Of a stretch of 64,000 nucleotides of DNA, positions 1 to 10,100 are shown piece after piece. Where the stretch lies: contig NC_060236.1 of assembly GCF_021155775.2 (NCBI RefSeq), positions 27,976,238 through 28,040,237 on the forward strand, read 5' to 3'. Position numbers and translations under genes: made by a program. Below the pieces are notes generated by a model. It saw only the letters and a list, made by a program, of their open reading frames with translations. It was not told where the DNA came from and ran no database searches. The stretch comes from Neodiprion pinetum. Lineage: Eukaryota > Arthropoda > Insecta > Hymenoptera > Diprionidae. Every line of letters starts with the position of its first letter. Position 1 is the first letter of the stretch.

Positions 1-404
1 CATTTGGAGAATTTTAATGCGTCTGCATTTTTTTTTTTCCATGTCTTTATATTTATATTTTCTCGAAGCAGTCCTTGTTCTTCTTCATCGGCTAGTTATA
101 ATAATATATTGTCCAATTGAGCCTCAGATCATACATTTTAATTGTGAAATGTGAAACAGGGAAAATTAATTAGTGAAAAGATCTTACTGAAAAAATGACG
201 AAATCGTCGATACTTCAGACGATTCATTCACTGGTACTGAAAGCCCAAAATATGATACAGGACTATTTTTACAATTAGGCATTTCCGTTGTTCAAGGTCA
301 ATTTATATCGATGTGAATTGGATAACTTTTAAACCATTTATACTAAAAAATGCAAGAATTCAGTCTGATATTACAATAATTCAATGATATTTTTATACTT
401 TCAG
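1..404. other. Intron or 5' flank of the DCUN1D-like gene
   Basis: The stretch is AT-rich and ends in a pyrimidine-rich acceptor (TACTTTCAG, AG at 403-404) directly before the first recognisable DCUN1D exon. I saw no exon with clear DCUN1D N-terminal similarity. Conserved family sequence starts only after 404, and the first base of that exon completes a codon, so at least one upstream coding exon must lie further left, probably outside the window. Confidence 0.6.
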
Positions 405-771
405 TGCTAGGCGGTACACAAAGTCAGAAGATGTGTCCAGCGCCTCATCATTTTCACAAAAAAGATGCATTTCGTGGTTCAGGGAGTACACGATGCCAGA
501 TGATCCAGATATGCTAGGTCCAGAAGGGATGGAAAAATTTTGTGAAGATATTGGTGTCGAGCCCGAGAATGTGGTGATGCTTGTATTAGCCTACAAAATG
601 AATGCTAGACAGATGGGCTTTTTTACGCTTAGCGAATGGATGAAAGGTCTTTCGGAGTTACAATGCGACTCAATAGCAAAAGTACAACAAAAGCTAGAAC
701 ACCTAAGAAACTTGCTTAGTGAGGCGCAAACATTTAAGGGGATTTACAGATACGCTTATGACTTTGCTAGG
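405..771 (+). CDS. DCUN1D4: DCUN1D exon: N-terminal half of PONY domain
   Basis: The acceptor AG is at 403-404 and the donor GTAAGT starts at 772. The first base completes a codon carried over from upstream, then 122 codons run from ARRYTKSED to YAYDFAR. The GTG at 433 is not a start: the frame is open across it back to the acceptor, and the peptide before it (RRYTKSEDVSS) looks like real coding sequence. Confidence 0.93.
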
Positions 772-1524
772 GTAAGTTAAAGTATCCCATAATCGAATTT
801 TGTCAATTTCTTTTTACTTCTCACAGGTCCTGCAACACCTTTACATAGTAATTTCTTTGTGGTAAATTCATTTCTTCTTTTATAGGATAAAGATCAACGT
901 AGTATGGATATGGAAACTGCGAAAGTAATGCTTCAGCTTCTGCTTGGAAAGCATTGGCCGCTTTTTGCTCAATTTGCTCAGTTTTTAGAACAGTCAAAGT
1001 ACAAAGTTATCAACAAAGATCAGTGGTGCAACATTTTGGAATTTTCACGCACCATCAGTCATGATCTTACAAATTACGATTTAGATGGAGCATGTAAGTA
1101 CTCGTTGTTCAATATGATAATAAACAAATTGTCAGTTAATTGAGTTATACATATACATATATAAGTCACCGTTTGGATTAAAGTCATATTATTGTAACTT
1201 TTCGAACAAAAGATTTTCATGGGTCGAAAAGTTTCATTGATCGAACTGTGACAATATTTTTTTCTCTACATATTCAGTAATTATCGTCTGGGCTAGTATT
1301 TGAATCCTAGCAGCTCAGATAATCGACGTTTAATTTTTACCACGTATATTATAAAATGATCACCATGCAATTAACTATAATTATAATATTTGATGTTTTG
1401 GTTTTTATTTTATTTTGTTTCATTGTCTGTAATTACAGGGCCAGTAATGCTTGACGAGTTTGTCGAGTGGTTGAAAATTCAACGAGGTGAAGGTGTGACT
1501 TCCCTAGAATCGCGAGGTAGCTGA
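405..1524 (+). CDS. DCUN1D4: DCN1-like protein (DCUN1D4/5 type), 5'-truncated by the window edge
   Basis: This is a scaffold-type E3 for NEDD8: family members bind cullins and the acetylated N-terminus of UBC12 (UBE2M) to promote cullin neddylation. The coding exons are 405-771, 886-1093 and 1439-1524, joined by GT-AG introns whose phases fit (1 nt carried over the last junction to make the Trp of GAW). They give 219 residues that cover the whole PONY (potentiating neddylation) domain. Visible family motifs are GPEGMEKFCEDIGVEPENV, IYRYAYDFARDKDQRSMD, LLLGKHWPLF, LEQSKYKVINKDQWCN, LEFSRTIS and the C-terminal DGAWPVMLDEFVEW, which carries the acidic cullin-contact patch. The wording is closest to vertebrate DCUN1D4/DCUN1D5 rather than DCUN1D1-3. 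The tail after FVEW (17 residues, ending RGS) is divergent, as is usual. The first codons are missing, so the unstructured N-terminus is not seen. The gene is convergent with FRG1. Confidence 0.93.
886..1093 (+). CDS. DCUN1D4: DCUN1D exon: middle of PONY domain
   Basis: The acceptor TATAG ends at 885 and the donor GTAAGT starts at 1094. It runs from DKDQRSMD through LLLGKHWPLF and KVINKDQWCN to NYDLDGA and leaves one base (T) for the next exon. The 114-bp intron before it is short, as is common in insects. Confidence 0.94.
1439..1524 (+). CDS. DCUN1D4: DCUN1D last coding exon
   Basis: The acceptor TTACAG ends at 1438. GG completes the Trp codon, followed by PVMLDEFVEWLK and a short divergent tail, with TGA at 1522-1524. 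The PVMLDEFVEW block is the diagnostic end of the family domain. Confidence 0.93.
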
Positions 1525-4086
1525 AACAACCAATTGAAATGAGACGAGCTCATAGTCAGACGACAAAAGGCCCTCACCAAACTTAAATGAACCCTCCTTT
1601 CCTTGTCCCCCCTCCCAATACAATAATACGTTTTTGTGAGTTAAAAAAAAAAAATTTTGAATTCTTTGCTAAATTAAATTCTGGCTTGTTCAAAAGTAAA
1701 GTGTTTCAGTTGTTATTACTATCACATATTTGTATGTTCATTAATATACGTAGTGGTACTCTTACTTTCATTATTTCTTTTTCTGTTTTGCATCTATTAT
1801 ACTTCAAGATTATTTCTAAACTTTTTTCTGTATCTATAAAATAGATCACAACCACCTGCGAGTACGAACAGCATACACGTATACATATACAGTCCACTCG
1901 AAGCTGACTCTGAAGCGTATAGTACATAGTGTATTCAACTCGAATAATTTTAAAATTTAATTCCACGACGTATGTATAATACTATTAATATTTAATAAAA
2001 ACAAAAAAATAATAATAGAATATAATAATGATAACAATAACGACGATAAATAAGTAAATAATAACGTTAATTGCAGACTGAACGAAGTAGCGATATTACT
2101 GTGATGATTCTTCGTTATTACAATTTATTGAACGGAAAATACTGATCCTAAAAAGAAAAAAAAAAGAAAATAAACTTAACAAAAATCATACGGTTTGACT
2201 TTAATAATCTCGTTGTAATAATAACAGTAAAGATAACAATAATAATAATATTAATGATGAAATTTTAATTACTACTCTAGTGTAATATTCATCGAGTAAC
2301 ATGAAGTGATTTAGAATTTTAGAAATTTTGATGATACAATGATGTTACACGTCATTGAAGTTTCGTTCACTCAACATCTATTTCGTGATTCTGTTCTGAG
2401 CAGCTCGAGTGTTCGAGACTCTTACATGCCATAGGTTTTATTAATTGAAAATATTTTTAAGAATGAAATCTGCGTAGAATACATCAAGCCAACAAAGCAT
2501 AATTACCCGGATTCTTTTTGTTGGGTTAGCAAGAAAAAGATAATAAAAGGTGGAATGAATAGCAACAAAACGTTGTTATTGGGCGTGAATCAATGTTTGT
2601 TAATTAAACAAGTCGATTTTCAACTATGGATTTTATTTTTTTCTCTTTTATCCCGCTTTTTATAATGTTTTTCTCTCTGTCATGTTTTTCTTCTTTTTAC
2701 ACACAATATTTTTAATATACTAGGTAACTAAGCACTCTATTACCCGTGATCAAAAGGGGTGCAACGTAATGCGTTATAAAAAAACATTATAATGAATTAA
2801 TCAAATTGAATAGGTATTCATTAATGTGTATTATTAAATTGAATTCGTAATAACATGTATGACAAGCGGATGCCTCTATATTCATCCTTGCGCCGACACG
2901 TGTATCGTCGTTTTTCTTTGCCTTTATGTTTGTCATTAGTTTTTCTATTGTGGTTTTCGTTTTATGATTCAAACAGCATGTATTTATGTACAAAGGCTTT
3001 GTTTACCTGGGTCAGGATGTCTTTTAGTTAATTTGAATTATAAATAAATGAATAAGCCAATGAATTCGTAAATATGACGTCTTTATTTTATCGATTTATC
3101 AATCCCTATATTTTGCAAAACTGTTGTTCTTCTGTCTCTTTATCATACATATACTGTACATATCTTTCTGTCTTGATAACTTTTCAATAACTCATAAATA
3201 TTGTGCTGCGATTGATAGAACAAAACATGGAATGAAGAAATTAATGAACGTTGAAAAAATTTGGTAGAAAAACGAGATAAAAAAAATTACGTTGGGATAT
3301 TTATTTTATTTTGCGTTGATTAAATCATTACAGTTGAGTCATATATTTTTTGCTTACACAACCTTTGTACATTATTTGATCACCACTTTTATCCCCCTTC
3401 AGACGTTCTCTTTAATTGTCATACAGTCGTATTTTCTTTAATGGTTGATGTAAACAGCATAGAAATAGACAAAAACAAAAAAAAAAGGAATCCAAAATTA
3501 ATGCACGATAAGGTGATGGGCTCTGAATACAAAGATAAGAGAAGGTATAATTTTTTATTGCCCTACCCGAAGGAGAGACGTAAGTTAACAATTTATTCAG
3601 ATTTGAATGCCTCACCAGATATTGGTTAGTTTTTCGGATTTCTATTTTCTGTGAATTTTTACGATTATTGACCGACGAAAGAATGTATACGGATAATACG
3701 TACAAGCTATATTGAAATAAAATCGTTTGTTTTTTCAACAGATTTACAATTTTTATTTTCTCTACTTCGAGTGAACAAACTTTTGTCGATAAGACTGGAT
3801 TATGCAATAAAAATTTAACACCGGTCGTACTTGATTAATTTATAGATCACATTGTTTCATTCCCGAAAAAAACAACAAACGTAATCTATTATTCATTCGC
3901 TTGAACCAATACCTTAGCGAGAAGTGGGCGATACTGGTTAAGTTGAAATTCAAATAAATATGTATTAAATTCAACAATTTTTTCAAGTATGAGTAATTGT
4001 CCGATTTTTTTTTCAACATATTCACGATAACGTAGTTTATATTATTTAGTAAGAATTATACACGATAAAAGCTGTTATACTGTTAA
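1525..4086. other. Convergent 3' flanks of DCUN1D and FRG1
   Basis: No supportable coding sequence is present. AT-rich 3' UTR is likely for DCUN1D, with several AATAAA hexamers on the + strand (about 1993, 2168 and 3043). On the - strand an AATAAA (plus-strand TTTATT at 3752-3757) is a plausible FRG1 poly(A) signal. ATA/AAT-rich microsatellite-like patches occur around 1980-2060 and 2210-2260. Short ORFs on both strands show no protein-like composition. Confidence 0.6.
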
Positions 4087-4234
4087 TTATTTACAGTATC
4101 GATCAGCCTTCATTTTACTCCTTCGATCCAACAGCGCTTCGTGAAGGTTCCCCTCATTTTTAGCTTGCTCCAATTCCGCACGACTTTCGACATTGATTCT
4201 AAGCTTTTTATCCTGAAACTTTTGGAACTTTCTC
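4087..4234 (-). CDS. FRG1: FRG1 exon 5 with stop
   Basis: The acceptor is TTTTTTCAG. It encodes RKFQKFQDKKLRINVES followed by the C-terminal EALLDRRSKMKADRYCK and TAA at 4089-4087. The second half (EALLDRR.K.KADRYCK) is nearly invariant in the family. Confidence 0.97.
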
Positions 4235-5634
4235 CTGAAAAAAGAAATACTATTATTAATATTACCAATCTATTTATTGTTAAGTTATATTCTACTAATT
4301 ATTCTTGCTAATGGTTGCAATTCATCCCGTTAGTTATATAATTATAATAGCGTCATACACATAATTGATTTCGACTTCGGCAAGGGATCCTTGCTCTTCG
4401 GTAGGTACATTTTTGCTCGAATCCTGTATTTTTTGCGTCAGGCTTCGTATTGTCAATATTTCTGATGGACCAGCTTTTGTTCTTTCACAAGTTATATCAT
4501 CGTCGTCTGCGACAGACATGAAACACCCTGTATTACTCAGTAAAGCCAGTTTCCCATCCTGAAAAACAGTTCGCACAGCAGGTTGAAATTTGTAATATTA
4601 AGGTAATAATGCATTTTTGGAGAAAATCGATTCTAGTCGTCTTGAGATTTGTTTGAAAATAAGTAAAAGTTAATTTCCAAAATGCTGATTTTTTCATTGC
4701 TTCATTACCTCAAAATTACTCACTTCAACTATCAATAATAGTTTGATATTTGAAATGATGATTGGAAATCTATTAGAGAATATTTTACAAATTATTCCAA
4801 ACCTGTTCACTCTTTCATTTAATACTAAAATTACTTCAGAAAACGCAATTTATTATAATGGGATTAATTTTTTCAAAATAGATAATATGCTCATTTGAGG
4901 AAACAAGATATACTTCAAATATAGGCTCCCATTGCTCCATGGCTCCAACTGCATCACTTCTACCGATGACAACTCCTTTTTTATCAACGCCAATGTATTT
5001 TCCGTAACCAGACTTCAATGCAATTTTTGTATCGTTGACTGGAAATGCGGTAAGGATTTCTTCTGGTGACGGACCTTCCTTCTCATCATGAGGAGCACCC
5101 AGTGTGAACAATCCATTGTCCAGAGCTTTGACATAGCATGAATTCCCAAATTCGATTGCAACTGTTCCAGTTATCTCTGCAATCGAGGTCGCTTTCCACC
5201 AGCCCCCTGCAACACATTGAAGAATAAAATGGAAGAAACTATTTCACATACTGCAACAAGTAAGGCTTTCTAATTTATCAAAAGTTTCAATTATTCGACT
5301 ATTATGACACATTCCTACAAAGATGGTTAAAATGTATTAGCATTGGGGTGGTATTAGGGTTGAATTTAAATAGACAGACCATGAAGAATAGAATCCTCAT
5401 CTTGCACACTCTCTGCTTTGTCTTTGTTATGTTGTTTCTTGTGTTTCCGCTTTTTTGATCTGAAATTTGAACCAAGAAGAATACACAAGTTGTAAACGGT
5501 GATTTTGAGTAAATATAACCTCAACTAGATCGACATCAGTCTCAACGAGGGGTCGTCATAACGATGTATACTTACTTGGGTTTTTCGCCTTTCAATACAA
5601 GTTTACCTATCCGAACTTTATCGTACTCGGACAT
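4087..5634 (-). CDS. FRG1: FRG1 homolog, complete five-exon gene
   Basis: FRG1 is a nuclear/nucleolar and cytoplasmic protein with a fascin-like beta-trefoil fold, linked to spliceosomes, RNA handling and F-actin bundling. The exons on the - strand are 5576-5634, 5380-5459, 4914-5206, 4359-4558 and 4087-4234. All have GT-AG borders and the phases add to exactly 260 codons (259 aa plus TAA), against 258 aa for human FRG1. The protein starts MSEYDKVRIGKLVLKGEKPK, has a basic nuclear-localisation stretch (SKKRKHKKQHNK, about residues 20-31), then GGWWK, ALDNGLFTLGAPHDE, IALKSGYGKY, VVIGRSDAVG, EQWEPIFEDGKLALL, EINYVRKFQKFQDKKL, and ends LHEALLDRRSKMKADRYCK. Every block has a clear counterpart in the vertebrate protein and nothing is broken. 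The start is the only ATG in frame before the family's conserved start. Confidence 0.97.
4359..4558 (-). CDS. FRG1: FRG1 exon 4
   Basis: The acceptor is TTTTTCAG and the donor GTATGA. It encodes DGKLALLSNTGCFMSVADDD through to EVEINY and two bases of the Val codon. The middle is less conserved, as in other FRG1 proteins. Confidence 0.95.
4914..5206 (-). CDS. FRG1: FRG1 exon 3 (start of beta-trefoil)
   Basis: The acceptor is GTTGCAG and the donor GTATAT. It holds GGWWKATSIAEITGTVAIEF, DNGLFTLGAPHDE, EGPSPEE, IALKSGYGKYIGV and WEPIFE, the most conserved part of the family. Splice phase is 0 at its 3' end. Confidence 0.96.
5380..5459 (-). CDS. FRG1: FRG1 exon 2 (basic NLS region)
   Basis: The acceptor is TTTCAG and the donor GTCTGT. 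It encodes the Lys-rich SKKRKHKKQHNKDK segment and the acidic QDEDSILH, leaving one G for the following Gly codon. Confidence 0.93.
5576..5634 (-). CDS. FRG1: FRG1 exon 1
   Basis: The ATG is at 5634-5632 and the exon ends in AA before a consensus GTAAGT donor. It encodes MSEYDKVRIGKLVLKGEKP plus two bases of the next Lys codon. Confidence 0.96.
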
Positions 5635-6039
5635 GTTGAAATAATGACAATTCTAGGTTAATAAACCCAGAAGCACTGAAAACTTATTTATTCCGTGTCA
5701 AATATGACAGATCAAGTAGTGTCGGACTTGTCGAAGAGAAAGCATACCACAAGATTGCCGTAAGTTAGGCGCTATGGTGGATCCTTGTCACTGAGTGGTC
5801 ATCTCTCTTGGAGATCAGTGATTTTTGTGGAACGTAGATTCATGTTCAAAATTTTCTGTGAATTGTATAATATAGACCGGTTTGATAATAGCAGTGAGTA
5901 TTTTTCCGACCTCAATAAAAACAATGACTCCAGACAACTGTCTGAGGAATCAATTATCACGGAGTTCAATCCGCAATGATAATGTTTTCTTCTTTCTTCG
6001 CCTTCTAGAAAGTTTTTTTTGCAATTTTGGGGTTTAATA
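5635..6039. other. FRG1 upstream flank
   Basis: This is the likely promoter and 5' UTR side of FRG1. I see no TATA box in a convincing position. A short + strand open frame at 5785-5979 has no recognisable similarity and I treat it as chance. Confidence 0.4.
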
Positions 6040-6500
6040 AGTCTAAACGGGATTGTTTACATCGATTCTGGTACGGAAAGTTTTTCGCTCGGAAAACAAA
6101 AAGGTTAACCCCTTCGAATTTTTTCAGTTTTCCAAGTTCACCCGATTTGAACCCAATCGATTGCACGAAGTCCGAATACGTTGAGGCCAACGTATCAAGG
6201 CTTACAGCCGAAAAACAAGATATTTCACTTGTAATTTCACTACTGTTGGTCCCAAGCTGTTATGGACATTTTTCCGTATTCCTGAGGGTCCAATTGGTGT
6301 AAGCAGAACAATTCTGAGACGAAAAGATCACAAGCTCTGAAAATCGCAAAAAGCAAGGCTAACCCCTTTGGATTGTTTCGGCCCATTTTTGGTGGAATTT
6401 GGAAAATGCTGAAATCGGTTCATTTGTACCATGTACCGACGTAATTTTGTGAGATAAATCCATCGCACATGGTCTGGACACGCTACAAACAACGAAACTC
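6040..6500. repeat. Decayed copies of the 335-bp satellite unit
   Basis: Recognisable but diverged pieces of the array unit occur here: GGTTAACCCC at about 6101, ACAGCCGAAAAACAAGA at about 6207, ATTCTGAGAC at about 6311, GGCTAACCCCTTTG at about 6358, then GACGTAATTTTG at about 6437. The spacing between the two TAACCCC blocks is near 256 bp rather than 335, so these copies carry deletions. About 700 bp of unrelated sequence separates them from the regular array. Confidence 0.75.
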
Positions 6501-7189
6501 ATGGCTGCTAAACATCAAATATACACCTCGTTTCCAGAGGTGGAAAAATCAAAAACTCATAGCTAAAAAGTTTCAGTTTCGGTTTATTCAATATGCCTTA
6601 GTGCTAGTACAAGTGTTTATGTGTCAGTGTGTACTACTTTACCATGTTAGTAAAGAGTATAATTGCAATATGTTACACTAATACATTATACTAATGATGA
6701 TATGTTACACAACTGATTATTATAATATTATACTGAAACTGATATGTTTAGTATAATATTTCCAATATGATTGTAGTTCAAGACGGCAACAAGTGTAATA
6801 CAATGGTAGAACATTACATAAGAACTTCGACTACTATTTGGGGAAAAACTGCGATATGCATTGCATTAAGCAGAATATGAACAATGCGTGATGTGATGTG
6901 TTGGTACATTGTAGTTTGTAAGCGCAGCTTACGTTTCGGCCTGCGTACAGGTGCAATTCACCTTTGCAAGATACAAGATGATCATCGTTGTATTCTTAAG
7001 ATTTGATCTAATCTGCAATAAAATGAATAATACATACCTCAATTTCTCCAATTATTCGTCGTATCTCCTCAGGTGTTGGTCCGACGATGCTCGAAATACA
7101 TTTTGCAAACGTTCGTGGGCCACAAGTCTAACATCGGTCGTTCAAATTGTTAGTGAGACGATATATTGTTCGCTTGGAATACAGGCGAA
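6501..7189. other. Spacer between decayed repeat copies and the regular array
   Basis: AT-rich sequence without recognisable genes. Short open frames on both strands look like chance. The satellite similarity resumes near 7190 at CTGATCCCTTCGGATTTTTG. Confidence 0.4.
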
Positions 7190-10100
7190 CTGATCCCTTC
7201 GGATTTTTGTGGTCGAAATATGTCTGGAGTCGAAAAAGAGTTCGATTCATTCGTTGGTGTACTAGATCAACGTAATTTTGCGAGAGGAATCGATTGAACG
7301 CAGTCCCAATACGCTGCGAGCAGCGGGTCAAAAGTTACAGCCGAAAAACAAGAACCTGTGTCTTTGACTTTTTTCGACTGGTGCTTTTTCCATCGTCATT
7401 CGTCTGCTGCTGGTCCTGCGCTGTTTTCGCTGCGTTTTCTGAGTTCCTGGGAGTCTAATTAGTCAAGTAAAGGTCATGCAAATCGAATCTGAGACCTAAA
7501 ATTTTTCGGCCCAAAATTAACTAAGGCTAACCCCTTTGTATTTTTGGTGAAAATTTTCGCGATTTTGAAAAGTGCTGAAATAAATTCTTTTGTGGACTAT
7601 TCTGACGTAATTTTGCGAGAGAAATCGATTGGGCGCAGTCCCAATACGCTGCGAGCAACGGGTCAAAAGTTACAGGCAGAAAACCAGAACCTGAGTTTTT
7701 CGGATTTTTCAGCTGGTGATCTTTTCGTCGTCATTTCTCTCCCGTTGATCCCACGCTCTTTTTGCTGCGTTTTCTGAGATCCTGGGAGTCTGATTAGTCA
7801 GGTAAGGGTCATGCAAATCGAATCTGAGACCAAAAATTTTTCGGCCCAAAAATAACTAAGGCTAACCCCTGTGTATTTTTGGTGAAAATTTTCGCGATTT
7901 TGAAAAGTGCTGAAATGAATTCTTTTGTGCTCTATTCTGACGTAATTTTGCGAGAGAAATCGATTGGGCGCAGTCCCAATACGCTGCGAGCAACGGGTCA
8001 AAAGTTACAGGCAGAAAACCAGAACCTGAGTTTTTCACATTTATCAGCTGGTGATCTTTTCGTCGTCATTTCTCTCCCGTTGATCCCACGCTCTTTTTGC
8101 TGCGTTTTCTAAGTTCCTGGGAGTCTAATTAGTCAAGTAAAGGTCATGCAAATCGAATCTGAGACCAAAAATTTTTCGGCCCAAAAATAACTAAGGCTAA
8201 CCCCTTTGTATTTTTGGTGAAAATTTTCGTGATTTTGAAAAGTACTGAAATAAATTATTTTGTGCACCACTCCGACGTAATTTTCCGAGAGAAATCGATT
8301 GGGCGCAGTCCCAATACGCTGCGAGCAAAGGATCAAAAGTTACAGCCGAAAAACAAGAACCTGTGTTTTTGACTTTTTTCGACTGATGCTTTTTCCATCG
8401 TCATTCGGCTGCTGCTGGTCCTACGCTGTTTTCGTTGCGTTTTCTGAGTTCCTGGAAGTCTAATTAGTCAAGAAAAGGTCATGCAAATCGAATCTGAGAC
8501 CAAAAATTTTTCGGCCCAAAAATAACTAAGGCTAACCCCTGTGTATTTTTGGTGAAAATTTTCGCGATTTTGAAAAGTGCTGAAATGAATTCTTTTGTGC
8601 TCTATTCTGACGTAATTTTGCGAGAGAAATCGATTGGGCGCAGTCCCAATACGCTGCGAGCAACGGGTCAAAAGTTACAGGCAGAAAACCAGAACCTGAG
8701 TTTTTCGGATTTTTCAGCTGGTGATCTTTTCGTCGTCATTTCTCTCCCGTTGATCCCACGCTCTTTTTGCTGCGTTTTCTGAGATCCTGGGAGTCTGATT
8801 AGTCAGGTAAGGGTCATGCAAATCGAATCTGAGACCAAAAATTTTTCGGCCCAAAAATAACTAAGGCTAACCCCTTTGTATGTTTGGTGAAAATTTTCGC
8901 GATTTTGAAAAGTGCTGAAATGAATTCTTTTGTGCACTATTCTGACGTAATTTTGCGAGAGAAATCGATTGTGCGCAGTCCCAATACGCTGCGAGCAAAG
9001 GATCAAAAGTTACAGCCGAAAAACAAGAACCTGTGTCTTTGACTTTTTTCGACTGGTGCTTTTTCCATCGTCATTCGTCTGCTGCTGGTCCTACGCTGTT
9101 TTCGCTGCGTTTTCTGAGTTCCTGGGAGTCTAATTAGTCAAGTAAAGGTCATGCAAATCGAATCTGAGACCAAAAATTTTTCGGCCCAAAAATAACTAAG
9201 GCTAACCCCTTTGTATTTTTGGTGAAAATTTTCGCGATTTTGAAAAGTGCTGAAATGAATTCTTTTGTGCACTATTCTGACGTAATTTTGCGAGAGAAAT
9301 CGATTGGGCGCAGTCCCAATACGCTGCGGGCAACGGGTCAAAAGTTACAGGCAGAAAACCAGAACCTGAGTTTTTCACATTTATCAGCTGGTGATCTTTT
9401 CGCCGTCATTTCTCTCCCGTTGATCCCACGCTCTTTTTGCTGCGTTTTCTAAGTTCCTGGGAGTCTAATTAGTCAAGTAAAGGTCATGCAAATCGAATCT
9501 GAGACCAAAAATTTTTCGGCCCAAAAATAACTAAGGCTAACCCCTTTGTATTTTTGATGAAAATTTTCGCGATTTTGAAAAGTGCTGAAATGAATTCTTT
9601 TGTGCACTATTCTGACGTAATTTTGCGAGAGAAATCGATTGGGCGCAGTCCCAATACGCTGCGAGCAACGGGTCAAAAGGTACAGGCAGAAAACCAGAAC
9701 CTGAGTTTTTCGGATTTTTCAGCTGGTGATCTTTTCGTCGTCATTTCTCTCCCGTTGATCCCACGCTCTTTTTGCTGCGTTTTCTGAGATCCTGGGAGTC
9801 TAATTAGTCAAGTAAAGGTCATGCAAATCGAATCTGAGACCAAAAATTTTTCGGCCAAAAAATAACTAAGGCTAACCCCTTTGTATTTTTCGTGAAAATT
9901 TTCGCGATTTTGAAAAGTGCTGAAATAAATTCTTTTGTGCACTATTCTGACGTAATTTTGCGAGAGAAATCGATTGTGCGCAGTCCCAATACGCTGCGAG
10001 CAAAGGATCAAAAGTTACAGCCGAAAAACAAGAACCTGTGTCTTTGACTTTTTTCGACTGGTGCTTTTTCCATCGTCATTCGTCTGCTGCTGGTCCTACG

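Noticed and set aside
433..780. GTG at 433 as a start of the DCUN1D frame
   Set aside because: The frame is open upstream to a good acceptor at 404 and codes for plausible protein. This is an internal exon.
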